Below the pieces are notes generated by a model that saw nothing but the letters and a program-made list of their open reading frames with translations, did no database searches and had not been told where the DNA came from. Positions 8,498 to 16,369 of a DNA stretch of 64,000 nt are shown here, in pieces (the stretch's first letter is position 1; each line of letters opens with the position of its first letter). Source of the DNA: Pontibacter chinhatensis (lineage in GTDB: Bacteria; Bacteroidota; Bacteroidia; Cytophagales; Hymenobacteraceae); assembly GCF_900113285.1 (NCBI RefSeq), contig NZ_FOOT01000012.1, positions 1 to 64,000 on the forward strand. The letters run 5' to 3'. The translations under genes and the position numbers were made by a program.

Positions 8498-9421
8498 TTA
8501 CTGCAGCACCGTGTCAAACGCCACCAGGTTCACGAACTGCTGCACACGGGCGTCAATCTCTTCCTGCGAAAGGTTTTTGAGGCGCTCTGTACCGAATTTT
8601 TCCACGCAGAACGAGGCCATGGCCGAGCCATAAATTACGGCGCGCTTCATGCTCTCGAAGCTGATGTCTTTTGTGCTGGCCAGGTAACCGATGAAGCCAC
8701 CCGCAAACGTGTCGCCAGCTCCGGTTGGGTCAAACACTTCTTCCAGCGGAAGGGCTGGCGCAAAAAACACTTTCTCCTCGTGGAACAACAGGGCGCCGTG
8801 TTCGCCTTTTTTGATGATGAGGAACTTAGGCCCCATCGCCATGATTTTTTTGGCCGCTTTCACCAATGAGTAGTCGCCGCTGAGTTGGCGCGCCTCCTCG
8901 TCGTTAATCGACAGCACATCTACCAGTTTCAGGGTTTCCTTCAGGTCGTCCAGGGCAATGTCCATCCAGAAGTTCATGGTGTCCATCACAATGAGTTTAG
9001 GACGGCTGCTGAGGCGCTCGATTACGGTTTTCTGCACCTGCGGCGCCAGGTTGCCCAGCATCAGGTACTCGCAGCCCTGGTAGCTGTCGGGGATAATCGG
9101 GTCGAAATCGCCCAGCACGTTGAGCTCGGTGGCCAGCGTTTCGCGGCTGTTCATGTCGTTGAAGTAGCGGCCCGACCAGAAGAAGGATTTCTCGTTCTCC
9201 TTTACCTGCACGCCTTCGGTGCTGATGTTACGCTCGTGCATCAGGGCGATGTGGTCCTGGTCAAAGTCACCTCCCACTACCGACACCACGTTTACCGGCT
9301 TTACAAAGTATGACGACGACAGAGAAATATAAGTGGCCGCACCACCCACGATCTTATCTGTTTTTCCGAAGGGAGTCTCCAGCGCATCAAACGCCATCGA
9401 ACCTACTACTACTAAGCTCAT
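8498..9421 (-). CDS. PfkB/ribokinase family sugar or nucleoside kinase
   Basis: A 307-residue kinase of the ribokinase fold. The PfkB signature DPTGAGDTFAGGFIGYLA near residue 240 carries the anion hole and the catalytic Asp. The N-terminal GSMAFDALETPFG and GGAATYISLSSSYF segments are the substrate-side part of the fold. Close Bacteroidota proteins are usually annotated only as PfkB-type or sugar kinase, so the phosphoryl acceptor (ribose, adenosine or other) is open. It is monocistronic with its own terminator and a candidate -7 box. Confidence 0.88.
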   Translation of the reverse strand: MSLVVVGSMAFDALETPFGKTDKIVGGAATYISLSSSYFVKPVNVVSVVGGDFDQDHIALMHERNISTEGVQVKENEKSFFWSGRYFNDMNSRETLATELNVLGDFDPIIPDSYQGCEYLMLGNLAPQVQKTVIERLSSRPKLIVMDTMNFWMDIALDDLKETLKLVDVLSINDEEARQLSGDYSLVKAAKKIMAMGPKFLIIKKGEHGALLFHEEKVFFAPALPLEEVFDPTGAGDTFAGGFIGYLASTKDISFESMKRAVIYGSAMASFCVEKFGTERLKNLSQEEIDARVQQFVNLVAFDTVLQ

Positions 9422-9472
9422 ATTTTTAATTGTTGATTGTTACACAGTTTAATTGCTGAATAGCTGCCTCCA

Positions 9473-9480
9473 CAAAAGTA
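9473..9480 (-). promoter_or_regulatory. Candidate -7 box for the PfkB kinase gene
   Basis: On the minus strand this reads TACTTTTG, matching TAnnTTTG, 51 nt upstream of the ATG. A -33 TTTG is not evident. Confidence 0.4.
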
Positions 9481-9531
9481 CTTATTACTAAAAATTTAGC
9501 AGCTCAGCCACTTCGCAATTTGTCTAAATAA

Positions 9532-9563
9532 AAAAAGCCCTTGAAGGTTCGCTTCAAGGGCTT
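9532..9563 (-). terminator. Terminator of tRNA-His
   Basis: An 11-bp perfect stem (9535-9545 with 9553-9563) begins just after the tRNA 3' end and is followed on the minus strand by a run of T. Confidence 0.8.
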
Positions 9564-9565
9564 GG

Positions 9566-9640
9566 GGTGGAAGATGGGGCTCGAACCCACGACCCCCAGA
9601 ATCACAATCTGGTGCTCTAACCAACTGAGCTACAACCACC
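9566..9640 (-). tRNA. tRNA-His (GTG anticodon)
   Basis: The minus strand folds as a cloverleaf. It has the D arm GCTC...GAGC, an anticodon stem CCAGA/TCTGG with loop TTGTGAT (anticodon GTG), the T arm GTGGG-TTCGAGC-CCCAT and discriminator C73. The His-specific extra G at position -1 (9640) is encoded; the 3' CCA is not. The acceptor stem as written, GTGGTTG with CTTCCAC, has two adjacent T-T mismatches at 5-68 and 6-67. Confidence 0.96.
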
Positions 9641-9658
9641 GTGTCTCGTTTGAGTGTG

Positions 9659-9689
9659 CAAATATACATAGCATTTCAGACAATGCAAT
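9659..9689 (-). promoter_or_regulatory. Promoter of tRNA-His
   Basis: On the minus strand, ATTG (9686-9689), a 19-nt spacer and TATATTTG (9659-9666) lie just upstream of the tRNA. Confidence 0.6.
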
Positions 9690-9784
9690 ACTCTGCGCGC
9701 ATTTTTTAGCTCAAAAAAGAGCTCAGAAACGCAAAAAGCTATAAATCAGAAGTATATTTTTTATGAATATGTATCTGATTCTAT

Positions 9785-9970
9785 ACTCTCGCTCGCCTCT
9801 GGCGAGTGTGGGTATCATGTGGCGTCCCGCCACGCTAAGAATAGTTGCTGTACTTTTACCATAGCGGCCAGAGGCCGCCGGACAGCTCACACCAGAGAAT
9901 AATGTTTTATCTATAACCGGGCCGGAGGCCCAACTATAGTCCGGCACGAGCGAGGACGCTCGCGCCATAC
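9785..9970. repeat. Cluster of five mini-hairpins
   Basis: Consecutive short palindromes: CTCGCC-TCT-GGCGAG, GTGGCG-TCC-CGCCAC, GCGGCC-AGA-GGCCGC, GGGCC-GGA-GGCCC, and the framed hairpin at 9943-9966. Loops are 3-4 nt of TCY/RGA type. No gene is seen between the tRNA promoter and 9975. Confidence 0.75.
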
Positions 9971-9974
9971 TTTT

Positions 9975-10343
9975 TTACCTGCTAAGCTTCGTACCGCACC
10001 ACGGGCAGTAATTAATCACAACCATGGTAGCGCTGCCATCGTGCACCGGGATGCCGTATAGTCCTTCATCCCACTTGTTGATGATGACGTCCGGGTCGTC
10101 ATACTTTATATCGCCGTCTTCGTCCAAGCTCTGGTATACTTTGTCGGCCAGCATCAGGCAGCAGTAGTTTTCGTAGTCGAAGCCGTTGGCCTTTAGCTTT
10201 TCGGCGGTGGCCCAGTTGTAGCAGGCCTCATCCTCGTGGATGGCATCTACATACGCCTCATATTCCTCCGAAGCAGTTACCTCCTCCGGCAGCTCCTTCC
10301 CGAAAAAGCGGGCGTGCAGTTTTTTAAACTTCTCCAGTTCCAT
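9975..10343 (-). CDS. Hypothetical protein with C-terminal CPWCG zinc-ribbon-like motif, 122 aa
   Basis: A 122-residue acidic protein. The body is rich in Glu/Asp and aromatics (NWATAEKLKANGFDYENYCCLMLADKVYQ). The end, NYCPWCGTKLSR, is a half zinc-ribbon knuckle (CPxCG). It resembles small conserved bacterial proteins of unknown function, possibly the DUF6980 group, but I cannot confirm that. It ends 5 nt upstream of nothing on its strand and follows pyrC (stop codon at 10349 lies 5 nt beyond its start), so the two are tightly linked and probably co-transcribed. Confidence 0.7.
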   Translation of the reverse strand: MELEKFKKLHARFFGKELPEEVTASEEYEAYVDAIHEDEACYNWATAEKLKANGFDYENYCCLMLADKVYQSLDEDGDIKYDDPDVIINKWDEGLYGIPVHDGSATMVVINYCPWCGTKLSR

Positions 10344-10348
10344 ACTTG

Positions 10349-11683
10349 CTACCGGTCGAACAGCATTCGTTCGCCTTTCTTGCTCTCGTCAAACTCACCA
10401 TTGGCAAAGGCCAGGTGGCCGGAAACCAGCGTGTGGGTAATACTGGAGCTAAACGTGTGCCCCTCGAACGGCGACCAGCCGCATTTATAGTAGGTGTTCT
10501 CTTTGGTTACGGTGTAAGGCTTGTTCAGGTCTACCAGCACCAGGTCAGCCCAGTAGCCTTCGCGGATGTAGCCACGCTCGCGCACGTTGAACAGGATGGC
10601 CGGTGCATGCGCCATCTTCTCCACCACCTTCTCCAACATCAGCTTGCCCTGCTTTACAAACTCAAGCATCATCTGCAGCGAGTGCTGCACAAGCGGCACC
10701 CCGGATGGCGCCTGTTTATACTTGCCCTGCTTCTCTTCCCACAGGTGCGGGGCATGGTCGGTGGCAATCACGTCGAGCTTATCCTCCAGCAGCCCTTTCA
10801 GCAACCCTGCTTTGTGGCGCGCCTCTTTTACAGCCGGGTTACACTTTATCTGGGTGCCATAGGTATCGTAATCTTCCTTATCGAACCACAGGTGATGCAC
10901 GCATACTTCGGCGGTGATGCGCTTCTCTTTCAGCGGAATGTCGTTGCGGAACAGCTTCAGCTCCTCTTCCGTGGAAATATGCAGAATGTGCAGGCGGGTG
11001 TTATACTTCTCGGCCAGCTTCACGGCCAGGAAAGACGACTTAAAGCAAGCGGCCTCGTTGCGGATTTCCGGATGGCACTTCACCGGGATGTCCTCTCCGT
11101 ACTTAGCCTCATACAGCGCCATGTTGTCGCGGATGGTTTGCTCGTCCTCGCAATGCACTGCAATCGGCAGTTTGGCCCTGGAGAAAATCTGCTCCAGCGT
11201 CTGCTCGTTATCCACCAGCATGTTACCTGTAGAGGAGCCCATGAAGATTTTAATGCCGCAAACGGTGTTGGGATTGGTGAGCAGCACCTCGGCCAGGTTG
11301 TCGTTGGTGGCTCCCATGTAAAAGGAATAGTTGGCCAGCGAGGTCTCCGCCGCAATTTTATACTTATCCTCCAGCAGCTCCTGCGTCACGGTATTAGGCA
11401 CCGTGTTGGGCATCTCCATAAACGAAGTGGTACCACCAGCCACAGCCGCCCGGGCCTCCGTTTCGATGTTTGCCTTGTGCGTCAGGCCGGGCTCACGGAA
11501 GTGCACCTGGTCGTCGATAACGCCGGGCAGCAAGTATAAACCGGTGGCGTCGATGGTTTGGTCGGCGTCGGCACTTATACTTTGGCCAATCTGCGCGATG
11601 CGGCCGTTCTGCACCAGCACATCGGCCGTGGTTATACTTCCTTCGTTTACGAGTTGAGCGTTCTTGATGAGGATAGATTTCAT
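10349..11683 (-). CDS. pyrC: Dihydroorotase (class I, amidohydrolase)
   Basis: This enzyme cyclises carbamoyl-aspartate to dihydroorotate, the third step of pyrimidine synthesis. The 444-residue product has the amidohydrolase features in order: GVIDDQVHFREPGLTHK (metal-binding DxHxR with a Gln in place of the commoner first-shell Met/Val), the carboxylated-Lys region, HILHISTEEEL, and the late ATDHAPHLWEEK with the catalytic Asp. Class I length and the TDHAPH motif favour dihydroorotase over allantoinase. Its stop is 5 nt before the 122-aa gene. A candidate -7 box lies at 11706-11713. Confidence 0.9.
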   Translation of the reverse strand: MKSILIKNAQLVNEGSITTADVLVQNGRIAQIGQSISADADQTIDATGLYLLPGVIDDQVHFREPGLTHKANIETEARAAVAGGTTSFMEMPNTVPNTVTQELLEDKYKIAAETSLANYSFYMGATNDNLAEVLLTNPNTVCGIKIFMGSSTGNMLVDNEQTLEQIFSRAKLPIAVHCEDEQTIRDNMALYEAKYGEDIPVKCHPEIRNEAACFKSSFLAVKLAEKYNTRLHILHISTEEELKLFRNDIPLKEKRITAEVCVHHLWFDKEDYDTYGTQIKCNPAVKEARHKAGLLKGLLEDKLDVIATDHAPHLWEEKQGKYKQAPSGVPLVQHSLQMMLEFVKQGKLMLEKVVEKMAHAPAILFNVRERGYIREGYWADLVLVDLNKPYTVTKENTYYKCGWSPFEGHTFSSSITHTLVSGHLAFANGEFDESKKGERMLFDR

Positions 11684-11705
11684 ACTTGCTAAGATACGTG
11701 TTAGG

Positions 11706-11713
11706 CAAAATTA
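11706..11713 (-). promoter_or_regulatory. Candidate -7 box for pyrC
   Basis: On the minus strand this reads TAATTTTG, a full match to TAnnTTTG, 22 nt upstream of the ATG. A weak TCTG lies about 22 nt further upstream. Confidence 0.5.
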
Positions 11714-11757
11714 ACACATTATCTTAGTTTCCGGCAGAAATCCTATTGGTTTGTGGG

Positions 11758-12981
11758 CTATTCCGGCTGCATCAGCTTGCCAATGAAAAGTATGGCGTTG
11801 GAAGATTTCTCCCGGATAAGGAAAACAAACGGCCTGTCGATGCGGATGGAAGAAGGGATGGAAGTAAGTACCATGCCAACAGATGTTGCAGCAGCCGCCT
11901 CAGTACCTTCCTCGTTCACCTCCACAAAGGTTTTATGCATTACTTCGGATATCGCCAAGCCTGCCTGCCCCTCCAGCATTCTGCTAAAGTCTGCCTGCGG
12001 GCTAAAGGCAATGCCCATCCCCTGCTGCTCCAGCATCTGGTTTAGCTTTTTGCCATACTCCAGCTTAAACTTTGGCATGTGCAGCTCCAGCTTCGAGGTA
12101 TCCGCGGCGGATAACCAACTGTTCAGGTTTGCGTCACTCAGCTCCTCTACCACCTGCTGCACCGTGCGATCTGCCTTTGGCATCACGATCGTCATGCTAT
12201 ACTGCTGGTTTCCGTAAGGCAGATCTATTACTTCTTTTGTCTGGTCCTGAAAGTATAAATACTTGCCATTCTTCATTGTCATGAAGTCATGGGTGATGGT
12301 GTTGCCGTCTTCTTTGCGGAACGGCCCGGGCTTCGTCAGCTTTTTATCGAATGGGTAGGTCCAGGTGCCTTTAAAGTAAATCGCATTAACCAGAAACAGC
12401 ACATGCCGCGGAGTTACCTCCTCCACAATTTTCTCAATCTTGCCGTTGGTGTTGCTTTTAACCCAGCTATTTATCTGGTCTTTGGCGGTTGGCGAGGCAA
12501 AATCCAGGCCTTTCACCGTGGCGTTAAAGTATGTTTTGTTTGTTTCTGCGAACGGGGCCTGCAGTTTAAAGTCATTTCTATGCCAAAGCGAGTTGGCTGA
12601 GGTAAAAACCACTTTCTTATCCACTCCCTTCAGCAGCGCGTCCAGTTCTTTGTAAGATTTGTTGATGTCTTCGTCCGAGTTCAGCTGAAAGCCCAAGGTT
12701 TCCCGCATCGCCTCTTTGGTAGCGCCATTGGCCCCGTTGTAGGTCATGGTTAAGGCCATACTTATACTTAGCGGCGAGATAAACACGTTGTCCTGCTCTT
12801 CCTCGCTGAGCTGGGCAAAGGCGCGAAAGGCGAAGTCGTTGGAGCTTTCCACAGTCTTCTGCTCCTGCACCGTCAGGGCACGTACGTTGGGCGTATTGTC
12901 CGCGACTTCGTCTTGCTGGCAACCAGAGAATAGTGTGGCTGCCGCGGTGGCTATACTTAACAGGAGCATGTTCTTGTTCAT
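11758..12981 (-). CDS. Serpin-family protease inhibitor lipoprotein
   Basis: A 407-residue serpin. The start at 12981 gives MNKNMLLLSIATAAATLFSGC, a lipoprotein signal with lipobox FSGC, so the mature protein is lipid-anchored to the envelope. Serpin landmarks are FAQLSEEEQDNVFISPLSISMAL, LVNAIYFKGTWTYPF and the reactive-loop hinge NEEGTEAAAATSVG. The small Ala-rich hinge is that of inhibitory serpins. Counting from it, the scissile bond falls near Leu-Thr-Ser (P2-P1-P1'), an inference. Bacterial serpins are thought to guard against proteases of self or neighbours. An upstream extension of 23 codons is unlikely because it precedes the signal peptide. Confidence 0.93.
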   Translation of the reverse strand: MNKNMLLLSIATAAATLFSGCQQDEVADNTPNVRALTVQEQKTVESSNDFAFRAFAQLSEEEQDNVFISPLSISMALTMTYNGANGATKEAMRETLGFQLNSDEDINKSYKELDALLKGVDKKVVFTSANSLWHRNDFKLQAPFAETNKTYFNATVKGLDFASPTAKDQINSWVKSNTNGKIEKIVEEVTPRHVLFLVNAIYFKGTWTYPFDKKLTKPGPFRKEDGNTITHDFMTMKNGKYLYFQDQTKEVIDLPYGNQQYSMTIVMPKADRTVQQVVEELSDANLNSWLSAADTSKLELHMPKFKLEYGKKLNQMLEQQGMGIAFSPQADFSRMLEGQAGLAISEVMHKTFVEVNEEGTEAAAATSVGMVLTSIPSSIRIDRPFVFLIREKSSNAILFIGKLMQPE

Positions 12982-13083
12982 GACAGTGGCGTTATGGGCA
13001 ACGTATAAGTCCTTTTCCCAATGACCCTTATGGCCGGCAAAGGGTTGCAAAAGCTTAGGAAGTATGCCTACGAGAAGTAGCTG

Positions 13084-13302
13084 CTACTGATGGAGGTGTC
13101 TCGCACATACAGCACAGACACCAAGTTCATTTACTTCTAATGGGCCATAGTATTGCCTGATATGCTCTGCTAAAAAGCCCGGATAAACTTTCTGAGGGAG
13201 TTCGGGCTTATACCCTATCGTCTGACATAAAATATATTGATTTAGCCACTTCTTTACTTCGGGATACTGCTTCGTATACAATTCTCTGTCTCTTCCCTTC
13301 AT
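13084..13302 (-). CDS. Small Cys-containing protein, 72 aa
   Basis: The product begins MKGRDRELYTKQYPEVKKWL and ends with GVCAVCARHLHQ, which together with an upstream cysteine (YILCQT) could bind a metal. I recall similar short Bacteroidota proteins of unknown function but cannot name a family. It lies 18 nt downstream of the nucleotidyltransferase gene, so it is probably the third gene of that cassette. Composition is more AT-rich than the surrounding housekeeping genes. Confidence 0.6.
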   Translation of the reverse strand: MKGRDRELYTKQYPEVKKWLNQYILCQTIGYKPELPQKVYPGFLAEHIRQYYGPLEVNELGVCAVCARHLHQ

Positions 13303-13320
13303 TAATACAGGCTTTTATAG

Positions 13321-13758
13321 TCAAGTTAAATTCTCCAGATCATCCAAATCCCGCCTGCGCCCACTACTCTCCTTGTTCTTACGAAGATCTTTCAAACTGA
13401 TAAAACTTACTGGTATACCTTCATCCTCTAGCACTACTTTATTAGGATAGCATTCTTCAAATTTTACACCATCAATACTTGTAAGCACATCTATCCTGAG
13501 GGGAGGGTAACCTAACTGAATAATATTTTCTTTGGTGAGAAAGTCTTTCTCTGTTAAACCGAAGCTGCCAAACCCAAATTCCTGCATTACCTCTACCATT
13601 GTGTTAGCAGTTTCTTCATCAGGACTTATCCATACATCCAGATCACCAGTGTACCTGGGGTGCCCGTGTATACCAACTGCATAACCACCCACTATCAGAT
13701 ACTTAACCTTATGCTTGTTTAATAATTCTACAAACTCTCTGAAGTCTTGGCTCAACAT
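13321..13758 (-). CDS. Nucleotidyltransferase-fold protein (DUF6036/AbiEii-like)
   Basis: A 145-residue minimal nucleotidyltransferase. The core motif KYLIVGGYAVGIHGHPRYTGDLDVWI has the GG...DxD arrangement of the Pol-beta superfamily, with a third acidic position in PLRIDVLTSIDG. Proteins of this kind occur as the enzymatic half of toxin-antitoxin or abortive-infection modules, or as orphan genes. The ATG at 13758 lies inside the preceding 61-aa ORF, a 50-nt overlap implying translational coupling. What it modifies is unknown. Confidence 0.8.
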   Translation of the reverse strand: MLSQDFREFVELLNKHKVKYLIVGGYAVGIHGHPRYTGDLDVWISPDEETANTMVEVMQEFGFGSFGLTEKDFLTKENIIQLGYPPLRIDVLTSIDGVKFEECYPNKVVLEDEGIPVSFISLKDLRKNKESSGRRRDLDDLENLT

Positions 13759-13894
13759 CTTTCTTTATGAATTTTATGTATTGGCTGCGAAGTAATTCAA
13801 TAGCTGCCAAGCGCTCTTGTGGCGATTTGGACTGCCAGTACGCATAATCCGACTGTTGATCTTTAAGGCCTATTTTTCTAACAACTTTTTCCAT
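13709..13894 (-). CDS. Small partner of the nucleotidyltransferase, 61 aa
   Basis: A 61-residue basic protein with a YWQSKSPQERLAAIELLRSQYIKF stretch that I recognise as a recurring companion of small nucleotidyltransferase genes in many phyla; I do not know an established name. Its last 50 nt overlap the nucleotidyltransferase gene in another frame. By position it may be the antitoxin-like or specificity component, which is inference only. Confidence 0.68.
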   Translation of the reverse strand: MEKVVRKIGLKDQQSDYAYWQSKSPQERLAAIELLRSQYIKFIKKDVEPRLQRVCRIIKQA

Positions 13895-13977
13895 ACTTCA
13901 TATCAGTATCAGCAACAATATACGCATTTTACCGGTCGGCTTTACACCAGCTACACTTCCCTCCCGCAAAAATCCCG

Positions 13978-13985
13978 TACCTTTG
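13978..13985 (+). promoter_or_regulatory. Candidate -7 box for the DEAD helicase gene
   Basis: TACCTTTG matches TAnnTTTG and lies 29 nt before the ATG at 14015. Two heptamer copies lie between the box and the start. Confidence 0.5.
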
Positions 13986-14014
13986 CATTAAAACACCAAG
14001 TATAAAGTATAACC

Positions 14015-15373
14015 ATGGCAGAAGAAGCGGAGAAAGAAATCACCACGTTCGAGGATTTTAAACTGAACAGGCAGTTGCTGAATGCCATTGAAGAAGCTGG
14101 CTACGAGAAACCAACACCCATACAGTTAAAGGCAATCCCGGTGATAATGGGCGGCCACGACGTGATGGGCATTGCCCAAACCGGCACCGGCAAAACGGCG
14201 GCTTTCCTGTTGCCTATCCTGATGAAGGTGAAGTATGCACAGGGCATAAACCCGCGCGCCATTATACTGGCCCCTACCCGCGAGTTGGCCATGCAGATAG
14301 AGGAGCACATCACACTCCTTGGCAAGTATACCGACATCCGCCACACAGCCATCTACGGCGGTTTGGGCCCGAAAACGCAGATTGAGACAATAAACAAGGG
14401 CATTGACATCCTGGTAGCCACACCAAAGCGCCTGATGGAGCTGTACCTGAAAGGCGAGCTGGTACTGAAGGAAGTAAAAACATTGGTGCTGGACGAGGCC
14501 GATAAAATGATGGACATGGGCTTTATGCCCCAAATCCGCCAGATGCTGGAAGTAATCCCGCGCAAGCGCCAGAACCTGCTCTTTTCGGCTACGATGCACC
14601 CGAAGGTAGTGGAACTGTCGGAGGAGTTTCTGGAGTTCCCGACCCGCATAGAGGTTACGCCGCAGGCCACGCCCGTAGAAACCGTGAGCCAGACCTTGTA
14701 CCAGGTGCCGAACCTGCGCACCAAAATCGCGCTGCTCGAGCACATCATCCAGGATGAGGAGGTGTTTAACCGCGTCATCATCTTTACCAGAAGCAAGAAA
14801 AATGCGGAGGATGTGGCCAAATTCCTGGAGCGAAAAGAGTATGGCGAGGTACGGGCCATACACGGCAACAAAGGACAGAACACACGCATCAACTCCATGG
14901 AGGCCTTTAAAGGCGGCGATGTGCGCTTTCTGGTAGCTACGGATGTGGCATCAAGAGGGATTGACGTAAGTATGGTGAGCCATGTGATCAACTTTGATGT
15001 ACCGTTTGTGTACGAAGATTACGTGCACCGCATCGGCAGAACCGGTCGCGCTGAAAACGAAGGGGCAGCAATCACATTTGCCAACCCGGCCGAGATGTAC
15101 CATATCCGCAAGATTGAAAAACTCATACGGATGCAGATACCGGAGCAGCCGATGCCGCCGGAGGTAAAAATCCATGAAATAACCTTTGAGGAGCAGCAGG
15201 CCATCGCCCGCGACATTGACCACCAGAAGCGCCTGGAGAACCCTGACTTTAAAGGTGCTTTCCATGAGAAGCAAAGCAAGCATAAGTCTAATTTCGAGAA
15301 GGGCAAAAAGAAAGGCGACCCGAAGAACTCTGGCTGGCAGAAGACTAAGAAAAAAGGCGGCCGCAGGAAGTAA
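14015..15373 (+). CDS. DEAD-box ATP-dependent RNA helicase
   Basis: A 452-residue RNA helicase with all core motifs in order: TPIQLKAIPVI (Q motif), AQTGTGKT (I), PTRELAMQI (Ia), VLDEADKM (II), FSATMH (III), VIIFTRSKKN, LVATDVASRGIDV (V) and HRIGRTGRA (VI). The final ~45 residues are a Lys-rich tail (KKGDPKNSGWQKTKKKGG), as in RhlE-like proteins where it binds RNA nonspecifically. The likely role is ribosome assembly or cold RNA remodelling; the exact subfamily is not certain. Confidence 0.95.
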   Translation: MAEEAEKEITTFEDFKLNRQLLNAIEEAGYEKPTPIQLKAIPVIMGGHDVMGIAQTGTGKTAAFLLPILMKVKYAQGINPRAIILAPTRELAMQIEEHITLLGKYTDIRHTAIYGGLGPKTQIETINKGIDILVATPKRLMELYLKGELVLKEVKTLVLDEADKMMDMGFMPQIRQMLEVIPRKRQNLLFSATMHPKVVELSEEFLEFPTRIEVTPQATPVETVSQTLYQVPNLRTKIALLEHIIQDEEVFNRVIIFTRSKKNAEDVAKFLERKEYGEVRAIHGNKGQNTRINSMEAFKGGDVRFLVATDVASRGIDVSMVSHVINFDVPFVYEDYVHRIGRTGRAENEGAAITFANPAEMYHIRKIEKLIRMQIPEQPMPPEVKIHEITFEEQQAIARDIDHQKRLENPDFKGAFHEKQSKHKSNFEKGKKKGDPKNSGWQKTKKKGGRRK

Positions 15374-15424
15374 CGATGTTTTTGAGGGACTCTATTCGGC
15401 TACTGACTGAGGGGTGCGCCTCTT

Positions 15425-16355
15425 CCCGCTTATGGCGCAAGTCTTCAGACTTGTGTCTTACTATGGTGTTGGGTTTGTAACCCAACTGGCTTGAAAAGCC
15501 ATATATATACTTCGGCTGTGCTTTTATACTTTGGCTATACTTTTATTCTTGCTGATTTATACTTTATACTTCCTCTGGCGCAAGCGTCCGATTGTGCCTT
15601 TTTCTACTTTGGCTATACTTCCATAGCCTCGGCTTACTTCCATTTGAAACAAGCTATCCTTATTAGCTGCCGTTCATCCTCTAGTTTCCACATACCTATC
15701 GTTTCATTTCCTACTTTCTGCCCTCCCAGGCCGGGAGGCCTCGTTTTCCTGCTCGGCGCTGTGTTCCCTCCTTGCCTCGCTGCCGCTCAGCATGCCCTTG
15801 ACGGGCACCGGATCTCACAAGGCGCCTCACAGAAAAACTGGGAATCTTTCGATAGCCTCCGCTATTACAACTGTCCCCTTGAGGGGAGCATAGGGGTGTA
15901 ATCGTCTGCTGGGACATGAGGTGGTTCAAATCTGATTGCTCCAGTCATTGCTGTCATCTCGAACTTGGGGAGAGATCTGGTTAGAATTCCCGATAGATCT
16001 CTCACAGCTACGCTGGCTCTCTTCGGCTCTCGCCTCAAGAGTACTCGAGATGACAGAGAAAGTGGCAAGTATAAACTGTCCCCTTGAGGACAAGTGAGAC
16101 GAGAATCGAAACTTGCGACCAAAGGTACATAGGGGGATGTAATCGCCCGCAGTGAATTCCCCTCCTCGGAGGGGCTAGGGGTGGGTTTATACTTGTAGGT
16201 AAAAGTCGCGACCTGTCCACGCGAGAACCAAGGCTATGAAACTTATACTTCAGCAGTGGCAATAACAGACTCCCCGCCTTAGACTACCGAGAACGCGAGT
16301 TCGAAGGTAGCGAGCGCAGCTCTGAGGGGGAAGGGGTGGTTGGACCCGGCACTAT
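15425..16355 (+). repeat. Mosaic intergenic repeat, copy B
   Basis: This fills the 996-bp gap between the convergent helicase and membrane-protein genes. In order it holds framed hairpins (15434-15457, 15464-15490, 15577-15598), the core (about 15640-15865), a CTGTCCCCTTGAGG module and the 104-bp TGTCATCTCGA element (15952-16055). A second CTGTCCCCTTGAGG module follows, then a CCCCTCCTCGGAGGGG palindrome, a GTCGCGACCTGTCC stretch, and a final GGGGTGGTTGGACCCGG end shared with copies A and C. Open frames across it are not conserved in register and are not genes. Confidence 0.85.
15952..16055 (-). mobile_element. MITE-like element with TGTCATCTCGA inverted ends, copy 1
   Basis: The 104-bp unit is bounded by TGTCATCTCGA and TCGAGATGACA, a perfect 11-bp terminal inverted repeat, and encodes nothing. 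Its interior (CAGCTACGCTGGCTCTC) is inverted relative to the copies at 37419 and 60194. Similar TGTCATC-ended small elements are common in Bacteroidota genomes; no mobilising enzyme is seen here. Confidence 0.7.
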
Positions 16356-16369
16356 TTAACCCCCACGCC

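Noticed and set aside
9541-9744. 67-codon frame over tRNA-His
   Set aside because: It translates the tRNA and its terminator.
10346-11539. 397-codon frame antisense to dihydroorotase
   Set aside because: The minus-strand product has complete amidohydrolase motifs; the antisense product has no recognisable features.
15491-15901. 136-codon frame in the helicase/membrane-protein gap
   Set aside because: It is inside repeat copy B and is broken in the equivalent parts of copies A, C and D.
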